Below, in pieces: positions 47,240-60,149 of a stretch of DNA of 64,000 nucleotides. A program made the translations under genes and the position numbers. The stretch spans positions 4,104,501 through 4,168,500 of the forward strand of contig CANUEZ040000193.1 in NCBI GenBank assembly GCA_948099385.1, given 5' to 3'. Each line of letters opens with the position of its first letter. Within the stretch, counting starts at the first letter, position 1. The stretch is from Fasciola hepatica. Lineage: Eukaryota > Platyhelminthes > Trematoda > Plagiorchiida > Fasciolidae. Below the pieces are notes generated by a model that saw only the letters and a list, made by a program, of their open reading frames with translations, was not told the origin of the DNA and did no database searches.

Positions 47240-49500
47240 TGATTCGTCGTTGCGATCGTTTGCATTTGTGTATTTCTCGTGAAGTTACTGTTCCCGTACC
47301 ACTTTATATAGAATACATGGTCGCATCTGTCCATCGGCTCGCATCTTCTCTATTTGTTCGATAGAGGTGATTTCGTTGGTATTTCGCTGTGGGACCGGAA
47401 TAAAGACACGTTCATAAGCCTCGCTGAAACGTCTCCCGAAAGATGATGTTTAGCTTTTTAAGTCATTTATTGGTATAATATGCGGCGTAGTCCGTGATTA
47501 TGCTCCCATATTGCATCTGCCGCTCAATCTGCTAATGCTCATACGAATACGAAAAGGGAAGTTGAAAGTTATACTTGACAGACAGAAAATGAACAGAACC
47601 AGTGGTACCAGGTTTGTGGCTGGTGAACGAGATGAACATCCAAGTGATCGATCACGAACTTCATTGTGCAGGCAAGGAACAGTGCTGTTCAATACAATGC
47701 AAACCATTGGAGAAGCGGGTATCATTTCGTGGTTATTTTACACGAGAAATAGTCAGATCAATTCCAACGAAATCCATGTTTGGACAAATAAAATGATAAG
47801 ATGTTATTTGGGTAATAATACGCCCGTATCTACCTGGTCAAGAGTAAAGCGGGTCGCTCGTTTGGCTAGAGCACATGAAGCAACACATTCGTACAACCGT
47901 CTACCGAGTTTCTTTTCACACAGTCACACAACTTGAAATAGAGCAGAACGGAACAGACGCTTCACATTACAGATGAGAACAAATATGGTTCTGTTGGTTA
48001 TTCAACTTATTATGGCAAGGAGAAGAGAAGCAAGGTGGATGAAGCTATCGGAAGGCTATATTCCAATTTGCATTCAAATAAGGTGAAATCATTCCATTTT
48101 CAACTTGTTTTAAATTTTCAATACATATACTCGAAATTACCCCACCAAAGATTGTTATTTTTATCAACATTTCTCATGCGTAAAACGCTGATACCTTTTC
48201 CAACTTTTATAACAAGCTAACAATTAGGAATTTGGGAACTTCCCAAGAAACAAGACTTTGAAGTTTTTTTGATTTACCAAGTTCATCAAAATTTTACTAT
48301 CGGACGGCTTTTATTTTTACAGTACTCAAGCATTGGCTCGAACTCTGTCGGAGATTATGAATATTGTGGTCAGTCACGCAATTGGATCGTTCTTCATTTC
48401 TGACTCTAACCGTCCTATCACTATCATTCCCATACCAAAAGGGTCGAGTAACCCAACAGGATCCAAGAAATTTCACAGTTGTAGTTTTTTCGTCGGATTT
48501 GGAATCATTAGAATTTGTTGTACTTCATGGCCTTCGAAACCCTGTCAAAAGTCCAACTGACGAATACCAATTTGCATGTAATTCCTGGCGGTTCACGTAT
48601 CAGGATTTAGAGTGGTAGTCCATTTCACTGCGGAATCCCTCATTGATTCGTAAAAGTCCATTAGACCTGCCTTCGCCGATCACACACCAACATTTTTACG
48701 GTTAACATCAAACGCCGCTTTTCAAGAAATTAGAATCCATTATCCGCTCGCGCACCAAATTAACTGATTGGCAGACTTCCTCTCAGGAACAACAGAATGT
48801 ATCAAAGTTGGAAGAAATGTCTCAACGTATCTGATAAGCAGTGATGGTGTGCTTCCAGGAGCTGGTCTTTCTCAAGGCCTATTGAACATATACATCAGTC
48901 ACTTAGCTGTAATCACTCAGCTCGTCTATTCAGGTAGGCCAATGACGTTGTTTTGACTCAGTCTATCTTTCAGTAGTCTGATTTATTTCAGTTTCATGAA
49001 AATATTTCACATGTACAAACAGTCTCGAGCGGTCTGGTCTTCTGATAAGCAATCACAAATGTCAAGATTGCATTCATTCCACTGTGAGATCACGTTTTAT
49101 CGGAGGCAACTCCACTAAAAAATAAACTATTCTTACACGTGTAAACCATAGGAAATATCTCGGTTTGAGAAATACTTTATGGGTATATGAATACCAGCAT
49201 TGTTTTCTAGAGAATGCGTCAAATGCCATTTCAAATTTGTGAAATCCAACAGTTCAACGCTTCGCAGTCTGTTATTTCTCCATTGGTATATCAGTGTATT
49301 CTTCTCGTGTTTCCATAATAATCTGCCGTCTTTATTTCTTGTCTGTTGAAAAGCGACAATATCACTCCTCGTAGATGTCTCTACATAATCGGTTGTTTGT
49401 CTGGGCTTATGTTCTAAACATATAACATCATCCATTTAATTTGCGGACTTTTTCATCCGGTGTGATAATAAATTCAGAGAAATCAATTCAAATAGTCGAT
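47240..49500 (+). pseudogene. CR1/Jockey-type LINE ORF2 relic, block C (most complete)
   Basis: The most complete of the three related LINE relics. Plus-strand pieces in order: RREARWMKLS (about 48016); NKLTIRNLGTSQ (about 48205); IPIPKGSSNPTG (about 48430), the counterpart of 'PIPKKGxxxxPxNYRP'; GLRNPVKSPTDEYQFACNSW (from about 48532); and LADFLSGTTECIKVGRN followed by GVLPGAGLSQGLLNIYISHL (48846-48905), which fits the RT box 'GVPQGSVLGPLLFNIYINDL'. The YADD box that should follow is not intact. A weak C-terminal match lies near 49320-49440. Frames change several times, so it is inactive. The upstream 47511-47936 frame is open but unassigned. Confidence 0.75.
47393..47765 (+). repeat. near-identical tract (partner 28865-29237)
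   Basis: 373 bp with one mismatch to block B. Outside it the LINE relics are diverged and broken differently. Confidence 0.85.
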
Positions 49501-49932
49501 TGGTAATTCAGGCACTGGTCTAGAATGCGGCGTGAATATTGTTTTCCTATTACTGAGGATTGGTGCAGAGTATTGGGTGCACAGAAAAAAACCACTAGAT
49601 GAAACAATGAAGCTCATCAGCCCAATGTGGCTGTGACTTGTGTCCTACATATCACTGGATAGGACAACTTGGAGGGCTACTTTCTCTAAGGAAGGTAGTT
49701 GATAGAAGAGACCAAAGAAATTCGCCAGTCCATAACATGATTTGAAAGAAAGGTATGGAAAGGCCATGTGAATTATAATAGACTTCCTGGGTGTGGTGTT
49801 ACATAGGGGTTTATTGCATTCGAATATCGTTTTTATAAATGCATCATTTATCTATTTGATAGAATTATTCGTAGTTATCCTCCTATATTTTTTGTACCAT
49901 TGGTTGTTTGAGTTCCAGTTGAGATTCCAGTT

Positions 49933-50238
49933 GTGAGATAGAAACGAGAACTTCCATAACCACTTCGTGAATAATAGGTGTTTGAAACAAACTGAACTAA
50001 ACTAAACCAAGCTGAGGAGAGCTGAACTGAACTGAACTGAACTGAACAGAGCTTTACTGAAAATCGCTTCATGTTTGCATGAAGAATGATTGCATCAACA
50101 CAAAATGCAATCTGTATTTAGAATACGTAGCCTTTGAGTTCATACTAGCCCTCATCGGTCAATTACTTACAATCATGTACGAACACATGAAAATAGTCTA
50201 CTAATACTTTCGAATAGGCAAGAGTCTTGTAGAATAAA
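49933..50238. repeat. near-identical tract (partner 14862-15157)
   Basis: About 306 bp, identical to block A apart from roughly four substitutions and two extra pentanucleotide units. Confidence 0.75.
49995..50049 (+). repeat. (AACTG)n pentanucleotide array, longer allele
   Basis: Same array as 14939-14982 with two more AACTG units. Confidence 0.8.
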
Positions 50239-51810
50239 AGGTGTGGCATATCCCACGCACGTATCTTTTGAGATTAGTCATGTACCGAATAGAATCAAAC
50301 CATATATATCCAGATTTCGGATAAATTCTGAGTTTAGACTGACATTTTGGAATTGCCACTTTTATATCATCACAATGATGGTTTTCAAGAGCAAAGAAAA
50401 AATGGTATCATTATTGGGAAACGTGGAGATGAAATAGGGAATGGATGCACCAATGTGACAAAGGGGTTCTTCCGAATGACCTCGAATCCCCTATAAATTC
50501 GAGTCCAATTCGCCCATCAGACAGCACATAAACGTTTCAAAAATTGGAGTTCTTAAAGCTGTGTGCTTTAAATCATCAGATACTATTATTCATTCCTTCT
50601 TAACATCGATTCCCATCAGCTCATCTCTCTTGGTCGCTCCGGGCGATTGTATTCACCCAAAAACTCATTTTGTTATCGTGAAACAGAATTCGGACATCGA
50701 AAATCAAAACTGATGGAAGTGAACCGATTGGACGAAGAGGACCATTTTTTTCCAAACAGGTTTATCCCTCACATACTATTTTGAGTGATGACCTTCGATT
50801 GAGACATCATAACACTCAGTATAAAAACAACTGGTTGTTATTGTCCCACATGTGATAAAATATTGCACGCTCCATAGATTTTGCACACTGGATGATAGAA
50901 AATCAGAAAGATAGTCGACAATCTCGACTACTGCAATTGACAAATTCATGTCCATACAGTAGCGGTGTTATCAGTGTCACGACAGATATTCTGTTGATAA
51001 CTGTCAGTTGCGTGGGGTTTGTGATTACGTAACATTATTTTGAGTGGATGACCTGGATAGATTCAGAGGTCGAAAATGTTGCTTCTGACCACATAATGTG
51101 GTGTTGTTTCGTGCGAATTGAGACTCAATCGGCGGTGGCCGAGATCTAGCCTTTTGGCATTTTTGCTGATCTTACTTTGACAGTTTATATGGGAAGAAAG
51201 ACTCAGTTAGTATTGATCGAATGATCCGATTCTATCGAATAGATGGCAAATGTCATTTGACCACTTTTCACTGGTCTCTTGTTTAACCAACTCGGATGAT
51301 ACGCCTTTATGCGTCGAGATGGTCTTCCTGTGGTTCGACCTACGTCATCTGCCTCACACTGAGAGCTGGAATGCACGGATATTCTGCCTCTCATTTGCAA
51401 AAGGAGAAATAGTCGAGAGGTGAACTAAACGTATTTTGGCAGTGCAATAACATCGTTCTGACCTGGAATATGGACAACGGGCGATTGAGATCGACTGTTT
51501 ACCAAACCTGCTTCACTGCTACTTCTAAATTCAATTCATGGGTAGACAGATTGCTTTTCGACTGCTTCATGACAAGGAGTGCTATCATAATTCTTCGTGT
51601 TATTATTGATTATATATACTGGATGAGAAATGATGTCATCCTTTCATTTATTCTTTATCGAACATATCCTAATTAATTTATTGGACAGTCACTGCCTTAG
51701 CTGCCTCTTCTGTCTCAATAATACGAATCTGTGGTAGTGTGTGCATGGACTTGGCAAATTTTATCTATGAATAAGTGATCGCCCTAATGAGTCATCGGAT
51801 TGATGATGTA

Positions 51811-54279
51811 TAACAAACAAGAAGTAAAAAGAATTGCTATTTATTCATTTCATGTTGCCGACGTATTAACTCAGTATGATTTGACATGCAGTATTTGGCC
51901 AGCTGATTGGGCATCAAAATTGCTTTACTACTCTGTCCAACAATGAATCACTGGAGTCTTGCTGGTGGATTGGAAACTCGGGATTTCGAGTCCATACCAT
52001 CCAAGATGACCGTCAAATGTTTATTGCACAACAGTTTCGCTTGATATGGTGCCAATTCGTCACTAGCTTTGCATGTGTATGGGTGATGCACATAATGGTC
52101 CACTAACATGCAATATTGTTGATCGTTGGTTGTAGGAATTGGCGGATCCACTACCAAAATGTTCAGGCTTGGTCATTGAAAAAACCGCTGGAAACGTGAA
52201 CTGCAGTTTTATGTTGCACTTATTTAGTTAATGCACTTTCACAGCTTCACCCAAACTAGTGTGTTACTGTTGACTGAACAGTCATTGTAAGTAGTATTGC
52301 GTTTTCTGTCAATCATCAGTCTCATTGTACGTGTGGCGTTGTTCAAAGTGTCTTCTTAGTTGACTTATGACCTCACGACCCAAGGTTGGAGTTATGCCAT
52401 CTCCGGAAACAATGACCACCTCGGTAGCTCACTATTGGTCTTGTGTCAATTTGGGAATCATTTGTTGTACTACTGTTGTATAAAAAGACAAAATGTAAAA
52501 TTTGCATAACGAGTAAGCGATGCTTGAGGTGATAGTTTGATAGGGAAAGGAGTTTGTATGTAAAACTTGCCTGTTCGAGTTCAGTTTTGTTCCTGCCACG
52601 TGTTTAACCTTCTGGTCGAGGCTCACAACTTGTTGCATGTCTGCTTCATTTCTTACTGGGACTCATGTGTGACGAATTTCCTCCGCAGAACACGTGTTTG
52701 TTGGACGTGACAGGTCTACAAAATTCTCATTTTATGTTTCCCCAGTACTCATCTGGCAGAAAGACGGATTAAAAACATCTCTTGAATATTACAACAATTC
52801 CCACTTCTTTACAAATTCTGTTCTTGATAAAATGTGAAGAAACCAAACTAGAACAAACCCAGCGATTACTTTCTCTTCTCCAATCCCATTTGAGTACAAA
52901 TGTTCATCATGACTCCACAGTATGATGGCCCATTCAGATCAAATCTTACTGACCCACTTTAATGAATTTTAGCAATGCGGTACTGAAGACTATGTGCGGT
53001 CAAGTTTATTGTTGGCACCAACTTGATCAGAACTAGACACTGTGTGAGCAACGTTTACTAGCAACGTTTCACACACAACTAACTGAACGTCTCAACTCAC
53101 CAATACTGGAGCAAAACAAATTGTACTGATATAACCTCGTCACACATAGATAATTAGGCACAACCTTTGAGGGACAGGAAACACTGAGATGCAAAAAAAC
53201 TGATACCTCGAACGACAACGACACTCTTTATCACTACGGAATTCTCGAACCGTCATCGCGAAACAAAACGGAGAAATTGAGCATTTTTAGCGACGACCAG
53301 CACAAGCTTAATTAGGTCACCACTATTACCGTTTATATCTTATGTTTGGATGATCTTACGGAAAACGTCAAATGACCAGTCGGAAAGGCAAGAACACGAT
53401 GGAAACTATTATCACGGAGTAAATCGAAAAATCCAGTTACTGGGCTACTAAACTGTGTTTCAGAAAAAATAGTCTTATGGATGGAAATGGCGTGGTTCAA
53501 ATGCAGAAGAAAGGTGAATTTCCATAAACATGACTACATTTGGATGGTTCTTGTCATTCCGGTTTTACCAAGAACACGTTTATCTGAAATTAAGAAACGC
53601 GCTGCCATGTAATATTTTCATGAGTAATTGAATTATAAAGAGGTATACAAATATATTTTATCGAGAACGTCAGCTCTGGAGTCATGTACAGGCATGGTTA
53701 GCAAGATCTCGATGCAGTGATTTAGCGGTTCGCATGAATACATGTAAGTAAAAGCAGATAAGACAAACTGAAAGTGCAATAACTAATGCATTCAGGATCG
53801 GCATCACAAAACAGCGTCAATCAGAAAACAAACGTGTTACTCACAGAAAGTTCAATGCTGATTTTTTGTCTCTCGTTGATTAATCTCAGCAGTTCCCTTG
53901 TTAAACTTCGGAAGTGGGGAAAACAAAATGATGAAAATTCTCACCTTTGACTTTTCAAAATGTTTTTTTAACCGCAATCACCTTATGGTAATAGTTACAT
54001 ATATACAGTCTTGTTCACCAATTGAATTTGCACTTTTCCGCTCTGCGAAAATAATTACGAGAACTTTATTTCATCAAAGCACTGCACGTTGGAAATGTCT
54101 GTAACATTTTGAATTCCCGATTTGTGTTTTTTTAGTGTAAGCTAGAATTCAACGTTAGGAAGGGGATTATGTTTTATAACGGAATCAAATGTAGATGTTG
54201 TGCTCCAGCCTAGTCGGATCATTGTTCAAGAGCTCATTGACACCATAGTTCTTCAGAATCAAAATTTTAGGCTTCATTT
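51811..54279. other. unassigned, no recognisable gene
   Basis: No motif or internal match found. Open frames are 60-70 codons (51948-52157 minus, 52432-52638 minus, 53898-54104 plus) and none is recognised. Confidence 0.3.
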
Positions 54280-56568
54280 TCCTGTCATTTTGCTGGGTAG
54301 TCAAAACTCATGATCAAGTCAATGTTTACCATTTACTTCACAATACAAAATTTTGATTTGGCTTTACCGAGGAGTACACAGACTATTGAATGAAGCAAGA
54401 TCATTGCCTACCCAGTTGTGAATGAATATGGAGAATGAATAATCTGGTGAATACACCAAATTTACTGAAGGCAAAAATATTTTACTGACTCAGAATCGGG
54501 TTTGTTCAGTGTTATGCTCCAATTTCAGCCAGTAAGAGGAACGATTGGACTTGGTGTTTGTGTTAAATTGACGAACTATCACACACATAAGGGCAAAACA
54601 CAACGTATTTCTTAGGATGAAAAGACCACAGTGAAACAACAAATAGCGAGGCGATCACTGGTTGTAGCACAAAACCTTATTGGCAACAAATATATCTTCA
54701 AATTGTGGGCTTTGAATAGAGCTTAATCTTGTTGGACAGAGCAATAAGGTTTTTCAATGAATGTGTTTTGTGGCTAAATAACCTAGCGTCGCGGAATTAA
54801 CTGCCAACTTTTGAATGACTCATCTAAGTAAAGTGTATACATACCTAGTCTCAAAAGAGAAAACCCAGAGGGAAATCGTGTGAATACTCCACAATATAAT
54901 TTTGATATTCGGGCTGATTCGCAAGCGTTCAATCCATGTCACTTGTTACAGAAGTTTCCAATAGAAGTCATACGATACTAGTTTCAATCAACAAAAAAAT
55001 TTTTTTTGCTGTTCCGTTAGAGTAACGGAAGCCGCAAGCGTCAATCGCACGTGCAATAAAACTTGTCAACCCGAAGTAATAATTAGATTCAGCGACATGA
55101 GGAACTGAAAACTATGTACCGAGCAATTGTTGTGTACTCCGTGTCCTTCTCTTTCACAATGAGAGCCTAATCACACACACACACACAGACACGTGAGTAC
55201 ACCGACGGAAGAAATATTTTTATTCAGCCCAACAACTGATAGGCTTGTAATCCTGCAGGCTAACCGATGAACATCTTATGCAAACCTAAAGAGTTATTGC
55301 ACGCATGCACTACTGAGCCTTCTGAAAATGATGAAATATTTCACCGACCTTGCTATGCCCAAGGATTTATTTCCTTTTTCACGCGTACACCATTTCATTT
55401 TAGCAGAACCATTCAGCTTCGAGTTAGGTTACTTCAATAATCGTAATGGCTTGTGTTTGTGTTTTTGGTCAGGCCGGCAAAGTAGAAGTGTAGGTGCCCT
55501 TGGTGGTGTAGACCCAAACTAAAATAAAACACAGAATCGTTGGTATTGCCAAAACAATGTCAAATGTCTCTAGTGAAAATTTGATGAATTAGTGTGAAGC
55601 TACTGTTGATACATGACCCTAGATTATTTCTAAACTGTTCTCTGATAACAAGAGACACGAAACTCGTTTGAATAATGGAAATTATTGTATTGACTTTCAT
55701 GACAATCGAACACTTGATTTGTCACACTATTTAAGTTTGAATTTTATGTTATTGTGAGGAAAACCAAATTGTTGGTGAAGATGTTTACAAGATATTGATT
55801 TCTGATATATTGTGGATTTGAAAGTCCTTTCTGTGGGGTGATTATTTCGAGAATTCTTGCGCGAAACACATTTTGAATCCTGAGCTTTCAGATGGCCAAG
55901 TCAGAATAAGACGGATTTGCAGGAACGTTCATGGAAAGTTCACATGTTCATTCTGAGTCACATTTATCGTTGCATAGCTAGATGGATAAGTCAACACTAC
56001 CCGGGCTGAAGCGTTATTACCTATGAATAAGATGCAGGCTTATGCCAAAATGTGAGAAGGATATTGACTGCTTATCCACGTAGTGAGTGTGAACAAAGAC
56101 ATCTGCTAAGATGAAACACGATACAAATATTATTCCAGCATTCAGGACTTTCTGGAGTCGAAAGCAGTACGTCTTACTGAGTGAAAACGTACTAATATAT
56201 ACATAAAACGGTTGCAAAGGCCAAACCGAATTAGTGATGTTCAGTGCGGCAAAGTGCGTACATTGATCACTTTTCCCCCGGTTACTGACACATGATATTT
56301 CCAAGTGCGTATCTTTGATGCAACTAGTGAAAAGCTAATGAAGAAAATAAATTGAATGATCGTGAATATAGACCTCGAGATTCGAACACACGGTGCTGAG
56401 TAACTATTTCGAGTCTATTTTACCAAATCTGAAGTCATGCTAGCAAATTTTTCAAATCCGGATAAGGCTTGGATCGTTTGAATATAGGCCGAATTCGTAG
56501 AAAACAATTTCACACAGTGTGTATATTGGGAAATTTTGAGTCTCACCCTCAAACATCGGTATTTCAAA
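54280..56568 (+). repeat. R2 duplicated unit, copy D
   Basis: Collinear with 5045-8135 but lacking about 950 bp of that copy (junction near 56320). A 64-codon frame at 55328-55522 (MMKYFTDLAMPKDLF... GALGGVDPN) is open here and broken by two stops in copy A. It is not a family I recognise. A (CA)n run at about 55172-55187 is longer than in copy A. Confidence 0.75.
54357..54598. repeat. near-identical tract within R2 (partner 5126-5367)
   Basis: 242 bp with three substitutions relative to copy A and no indel. Confidence 0.8.
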
Positions 56569-57652
56569 CAATTATTGGCTATTTTCATATGTAAGCTTGA
56601 GGAAAATGATAAATGAAATTTGAAAATCAGCCGTTGAGAAATGATGAACAAAAGACAAGCGCACAAATTATCTCTCACTTTATGCATCTTACTTGGAAAA
56701 TATCTCTCACCTTAAATGCTTTATTTTACATAGGGAAATGCATAGATAGAAGATCACATAGGTTAGCTGATAAGCAAAGACGACTATTGTTACCTCGAAG
56801 ATATTAGGTTGAATTCATAAATAACGCATCAACAGTCCCGTGAATAGACGATCATGAGTTGAACACCTAACAACCAAGCTATCTAGCTCTCAACATCACA
56901 AATACATGGCATAGCGTCATTCCATCACTGGTATTTCAGTGTTACCAGCCCGTTGACCGCACAACAATCGACTCCTAGGATCAACGAATTCGTATGGAGA
57001 GTTCGTGGAAACAAAGCCGTTACGTTGCAAACAACTTTGAGATAGAGATTGGATAAGTAATCAAAGTGAACAGCTGGAGATTCCATTTGACTTTCGAATG
57101 ATTCATCAAATGGAAACAAATTACCGTAATCGTCCATCAGAAGATCTCATTTTGTGCAGTTGAATCTTCAACTGCCAACTCTATGTTATTCTACTAATTT
57201 CGTTCGTCATTAGTTCAATACATAGTTTTACATAGTTCAAGTCGAGAAATGGAACCTCATTTTGCATTACTTCATTTCATTTCTTTATCATTCAAATACC
57301 CTATCCGTATGCCGGATTGGTAGGCATGATGTGTTCTTACCGTTGATATTTTATAAAAATGTATAATTTCCCTATTTGTTTTACGTGGCTATATCGTCGC
57401 ACTAGATCATCATACCAAGGTCTCAATCCCTTCTCTCGCACATCCATTGCAAACCGGTCTTTCGGTAGCATCTGACGCTACATAACTCCTGGCTGATGTT
57501 AATTCCTTGATTTCGTTGCGTTTTGTCCTAGCCGCGATTGTGCCTTCTCATCTGATAAAAACATTTCTGATTTGAATATACTGGAGTTTGCTCTGCAATA
57601 AACGGCGAAATTCATTCCAAATCTTCTCTACTGCATCAAATCCTACTCACAG
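56569..57652. other. unassigned, no recognisable gene
   Basis: No motif seen. The sequence just before 57653 ends in a fair splice acceptor (…cctactcacag). Confidence 0.3.
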
Positions 57653-57736
57653 AACTGGGTAATGAACATGTTCAAGCAAAAGTGACTTTGAAAGTGGATG
57701 AAGCTGAGAGTGGATTCCATGTGTATGTGATCACAG
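57653..57736 (+). CDS. possible internal exon of an unidentified gene
   Basis: An 84-bp interval bounded by an acceptor-like '…cctactcacag' and a donor-like 'acag/gtattt'. In the open frame it encodes a protein-like piece (NEHVQAKVTLKVDEAESGF). It ends in phase 1, which fits the next candidate exon at 57868. I do not recognise the protein. Support is only splice consensus, phase match and composition, so chance is quite possible. No upstream exon was identified. Confidence 0.3.
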
Positions 57737-57867
57737 GTATTTTGCAAAAGACCAGTCTTTTCCGTTACTAGCAATGCTTTGAAAACCTGAATTTGAATAC
57801 GCACTTGAGTTTAACGTAGGTGACTCGGGTGCTGACTGAGTGACTCGAGGATACACTCACGATGCAG

Positions 57868-58112
57868 TAGATAAAGTCATCATGAATCTCGATATGATTA
57901 GGATGGAATTGTATTTGGATGATAAGACAAACTTCCCCGTTTCAGTCAAAGAACTGACGTACCGGGAACCGCCATATGATTCCAAATGTGGACCTTCCAG
58001 ACATGCAAACAGCATTGCGTTCGATTTGGAGGACTTTGAATTGACGTTTCAAATGGTTACCCTAACTTCGAAGAATTCCAGAATGTGGGTCAAAATGCAC
58101 ACTGATTTGTGA
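57868..58112 (+). CDS. possible terminal exon of an unidentified gene
   Basis: Begins after an acceptor-like 'cacgatgcag' in the phase needed by the exon ending at 57736 (131-bp intron, GT-AG). It encodes about 80 residues with mixed composition (DKVIMNLDMIRMELYLDD… YREPPYDSKCGP… MWVKMHTDL) and stops at TGA 58110-58112. An AATAAA lies 7 bp downstream, unusually close but compatible with a short 3' UTR. No family recognised. Could be a captured or broken gene end in repeat-rich DNA. Confidence 0.35.
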
Positions 58113-58118
58113 AAAACA

Positions 58119-58124
58119 AATAAA
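58119..58124 (+). promoter_or_regulatory. AATAAA polyadenylation signal candidate
   Basis: AATAAA starting 7 bp after the stop codon of the candidate terminal exon. Such hexamers are frequent in AT-rich DNA. Confidence 0.3.
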
Positions 58125-59599
58125 TCATAGGAAAAAACCCGCGTAAATGTAGATAACTTCGATTATACAAACATTGTTTTCGCTGACGTGAACTATGTAG
58201 CACGATTTGCTGCTTGAAAATGGCATTGGTAAGTTATGAACAAATCAGTGCACCACCTATAATGATTATCCTGGCTGAAAGACTGATATGCGACAAGCAT
58301 TGTCATATCTTGTTTGTCTTTATTATGAGCAACTTACATGTCTATGACTTAACCTACTTCCGAGGACTATGATGCATCAAATTTTGTTATTCGGGGTTGA
58401 ATGCACACAACATTGTGAGGTCTTTGTATTATTTGAATTTGTGTGCTTCATGAAATCATTGCATTGAACATGACAGCGAACTGACGCGTCAAACAAAACT
58501 AGCACCTCATTCACAAATTAGTTCTACTTTCGCTGATCGCTAAACCAGACACTGTTATTGTCATTCACGTTTATTACCCTCAAATTTTAATTGATACTTG
58601 CTGATTTCGTTCTCTACCGTATGTTCAGATATTTCACCCGGTTATTTTCACTTATTTCTGCGGTAGATCGACACTCACTTTTTCCTTTGTTTCTCAGCGT
58701 ATTTTGAAAACAAACTACTCAATTTCTTCTTCGTAATATTTTGCATGGTATCAGTGCAGAATTCAACGTCCTAGCTTTAGGTTGGATGAATATAGTTGCA
58801 ATAATCTTGTCATGATGCTGTGTTTCTATTCCTCAGCACTGACGCTCGCATGCCTCATGCCGTACACATGTCGCCAACATGTCATATGGGACGTTAATGT
58901 GTGACAGCGACCGAGACAAACCACAGATAGCGTGCTCAGTTCCGTCTGTTATCGAAATGCAACTAAAATTATGTTGGAAACCTGATGGTCAAAAGGACCA
59001 CGGAGTAGACAGGCCTTGTTCGAAAGCTGGGTGACTGGTTAGGCGTTTCTCTGTTCGTACTCGCTCGTGCACAATGGAAAGGTAGGAGCGAAATCGCTTA
59101 CATGATTTTCTTTGACCGAGGCCTCCTATCATGAACGTAGCACAAGAATTACTTGTCTGGAGGTGATTGGCGCGTATGTGGTTTAGTGGTAGTGCTTTCA
59201 TCAAATGATTTTGGATATATTTTTGACTTCCAAGTGTTCGACAGCGAGCGACAAACTTCTTACAGCTTGTCGATCGTACATGTTTCATGTGTTCTTTAGA
59301 ACACGGCCCTGACAAATCCAACTTTGTACTTCGTGGAACAGAGCTAGGTAAGTTTAGATACTTCCCTCACCATGTAGTTCGACGTGGACTGATCAGCAGA
59401 TTATTTTCCACACAACCAGCATTACGCAGACACGGTTCTTTCCACTCCGGACTTGGACTACCTAATATAATCTTGGGCTGTGAAATTCCTCACATTGGAT
59501 CAACGTTTGTCGCCTAACAACATACGAGTATCTGATAATGACTTTCCGTGCGCTTTGGATCCGAAAGCTTCTTGTTTATGCGTTTCTTTATATTTGTAT
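58125..59599. other. unassigned, no recognisable gene
   Basis: Frames at 58989-59321 (minus, 110 codons) and 59287-59517 (plus) are unassigned. The latter precedes the Penelope fragment and could be its decayed N-terminal region, but no motif supports this. Confidence 0.25.
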
Positions 59600-59910
59600 C
59601 GCTTATATAAATGCAAAAATATCAGCAATGGTATCTCTGCGGGAAATCGTAGAGAACGCATTGTTTTCTGCTATCTCATCAGTTCTAATTTGATGATAAC
59701 GTTTACAGACGGAAAAAGGACAGCACAAGGCCATCTCCGACCGGTTCTTGGCTCGCCGATATATTCATCGAGAAAATCTCGTTGAATCCAACCGTCAGAT
59801 GTCTGTCTCTGTATGAAAGATACGTCGATGATATTTTGTGTCTACTAAAGGGAGAAAGTAGTGTGCATCCGTTCACACCAGCATTTAGTGAGATGCATCT
59901 ATGTCTGAGT
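59600..59910 (+). pseudogene. Penelope-like RT fragment, copy 5 (with YVDD box)
   Basis: A different part of a Penelope RT from copies 1-4, with some overlap. One frame to 59740 reads LISSNLMITFTDGKRTAQG, like 'LxxCLxxNxFxFxGxxYxQxxG'. After a one-base shift the next reads PTGSWLADIFIEKI and LSLYERYVDDILCLLKGES, with the catalytic YVDD at 59821-59832, followed by FTPAFSEMH, like the 'xxNSxHPxIxFTxE' segment. The frameshift and the loss of everything downstream make it inactive. No GIY-YIG domain is seen. Confidence 0.8.
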
Positions 59911-60149
59911 TCCCGATTGAACTAGAAGAAAATGAATTCAACACGAAAACGAGCTTTCCATAAAACTTTTAATTTTTCAAATAACATGCATTTTTTTCTA
60001 TCAATTTCACAATTTTTCCCGCCATTGGGATATTTCCATGGTAATCCTCAGCTGTTGTTTTATCTGCTGCTCACATGACTTCGCTGTTTAATTCATACAT
60101 GATTTTCGCAAAATCGCCTGTACAGACCATATAAGCTGTAGAATTTACA
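59911..60149. other. short unassigned spacer
   Basis: AT-rich sequence between the Penelope fragment and the LINE in the opposite direction. Nothing recognised. Confidence 0.4.

Larger units (their letters stand above)
49501..51810. repeat. block C noncoding segment
   Basis: The part to about 50780 matches block A (14481-15640). It then jumps to the equivalent of block A 22080 onward and block B 31610-32620. Thus C has lost the part that holds the Gypsy target site. A frame at 50243-50437 sits in C-only sequence. No gene recognised. Confidence 0.65.

Noticed and set aside
56353..56412. tRNA-like 'gagattcgaacacacgg' in unit R2, with a partner near 7940
   Set aside because: Only the T-loop-like stretch is present; no cloverleaf can be drawn.
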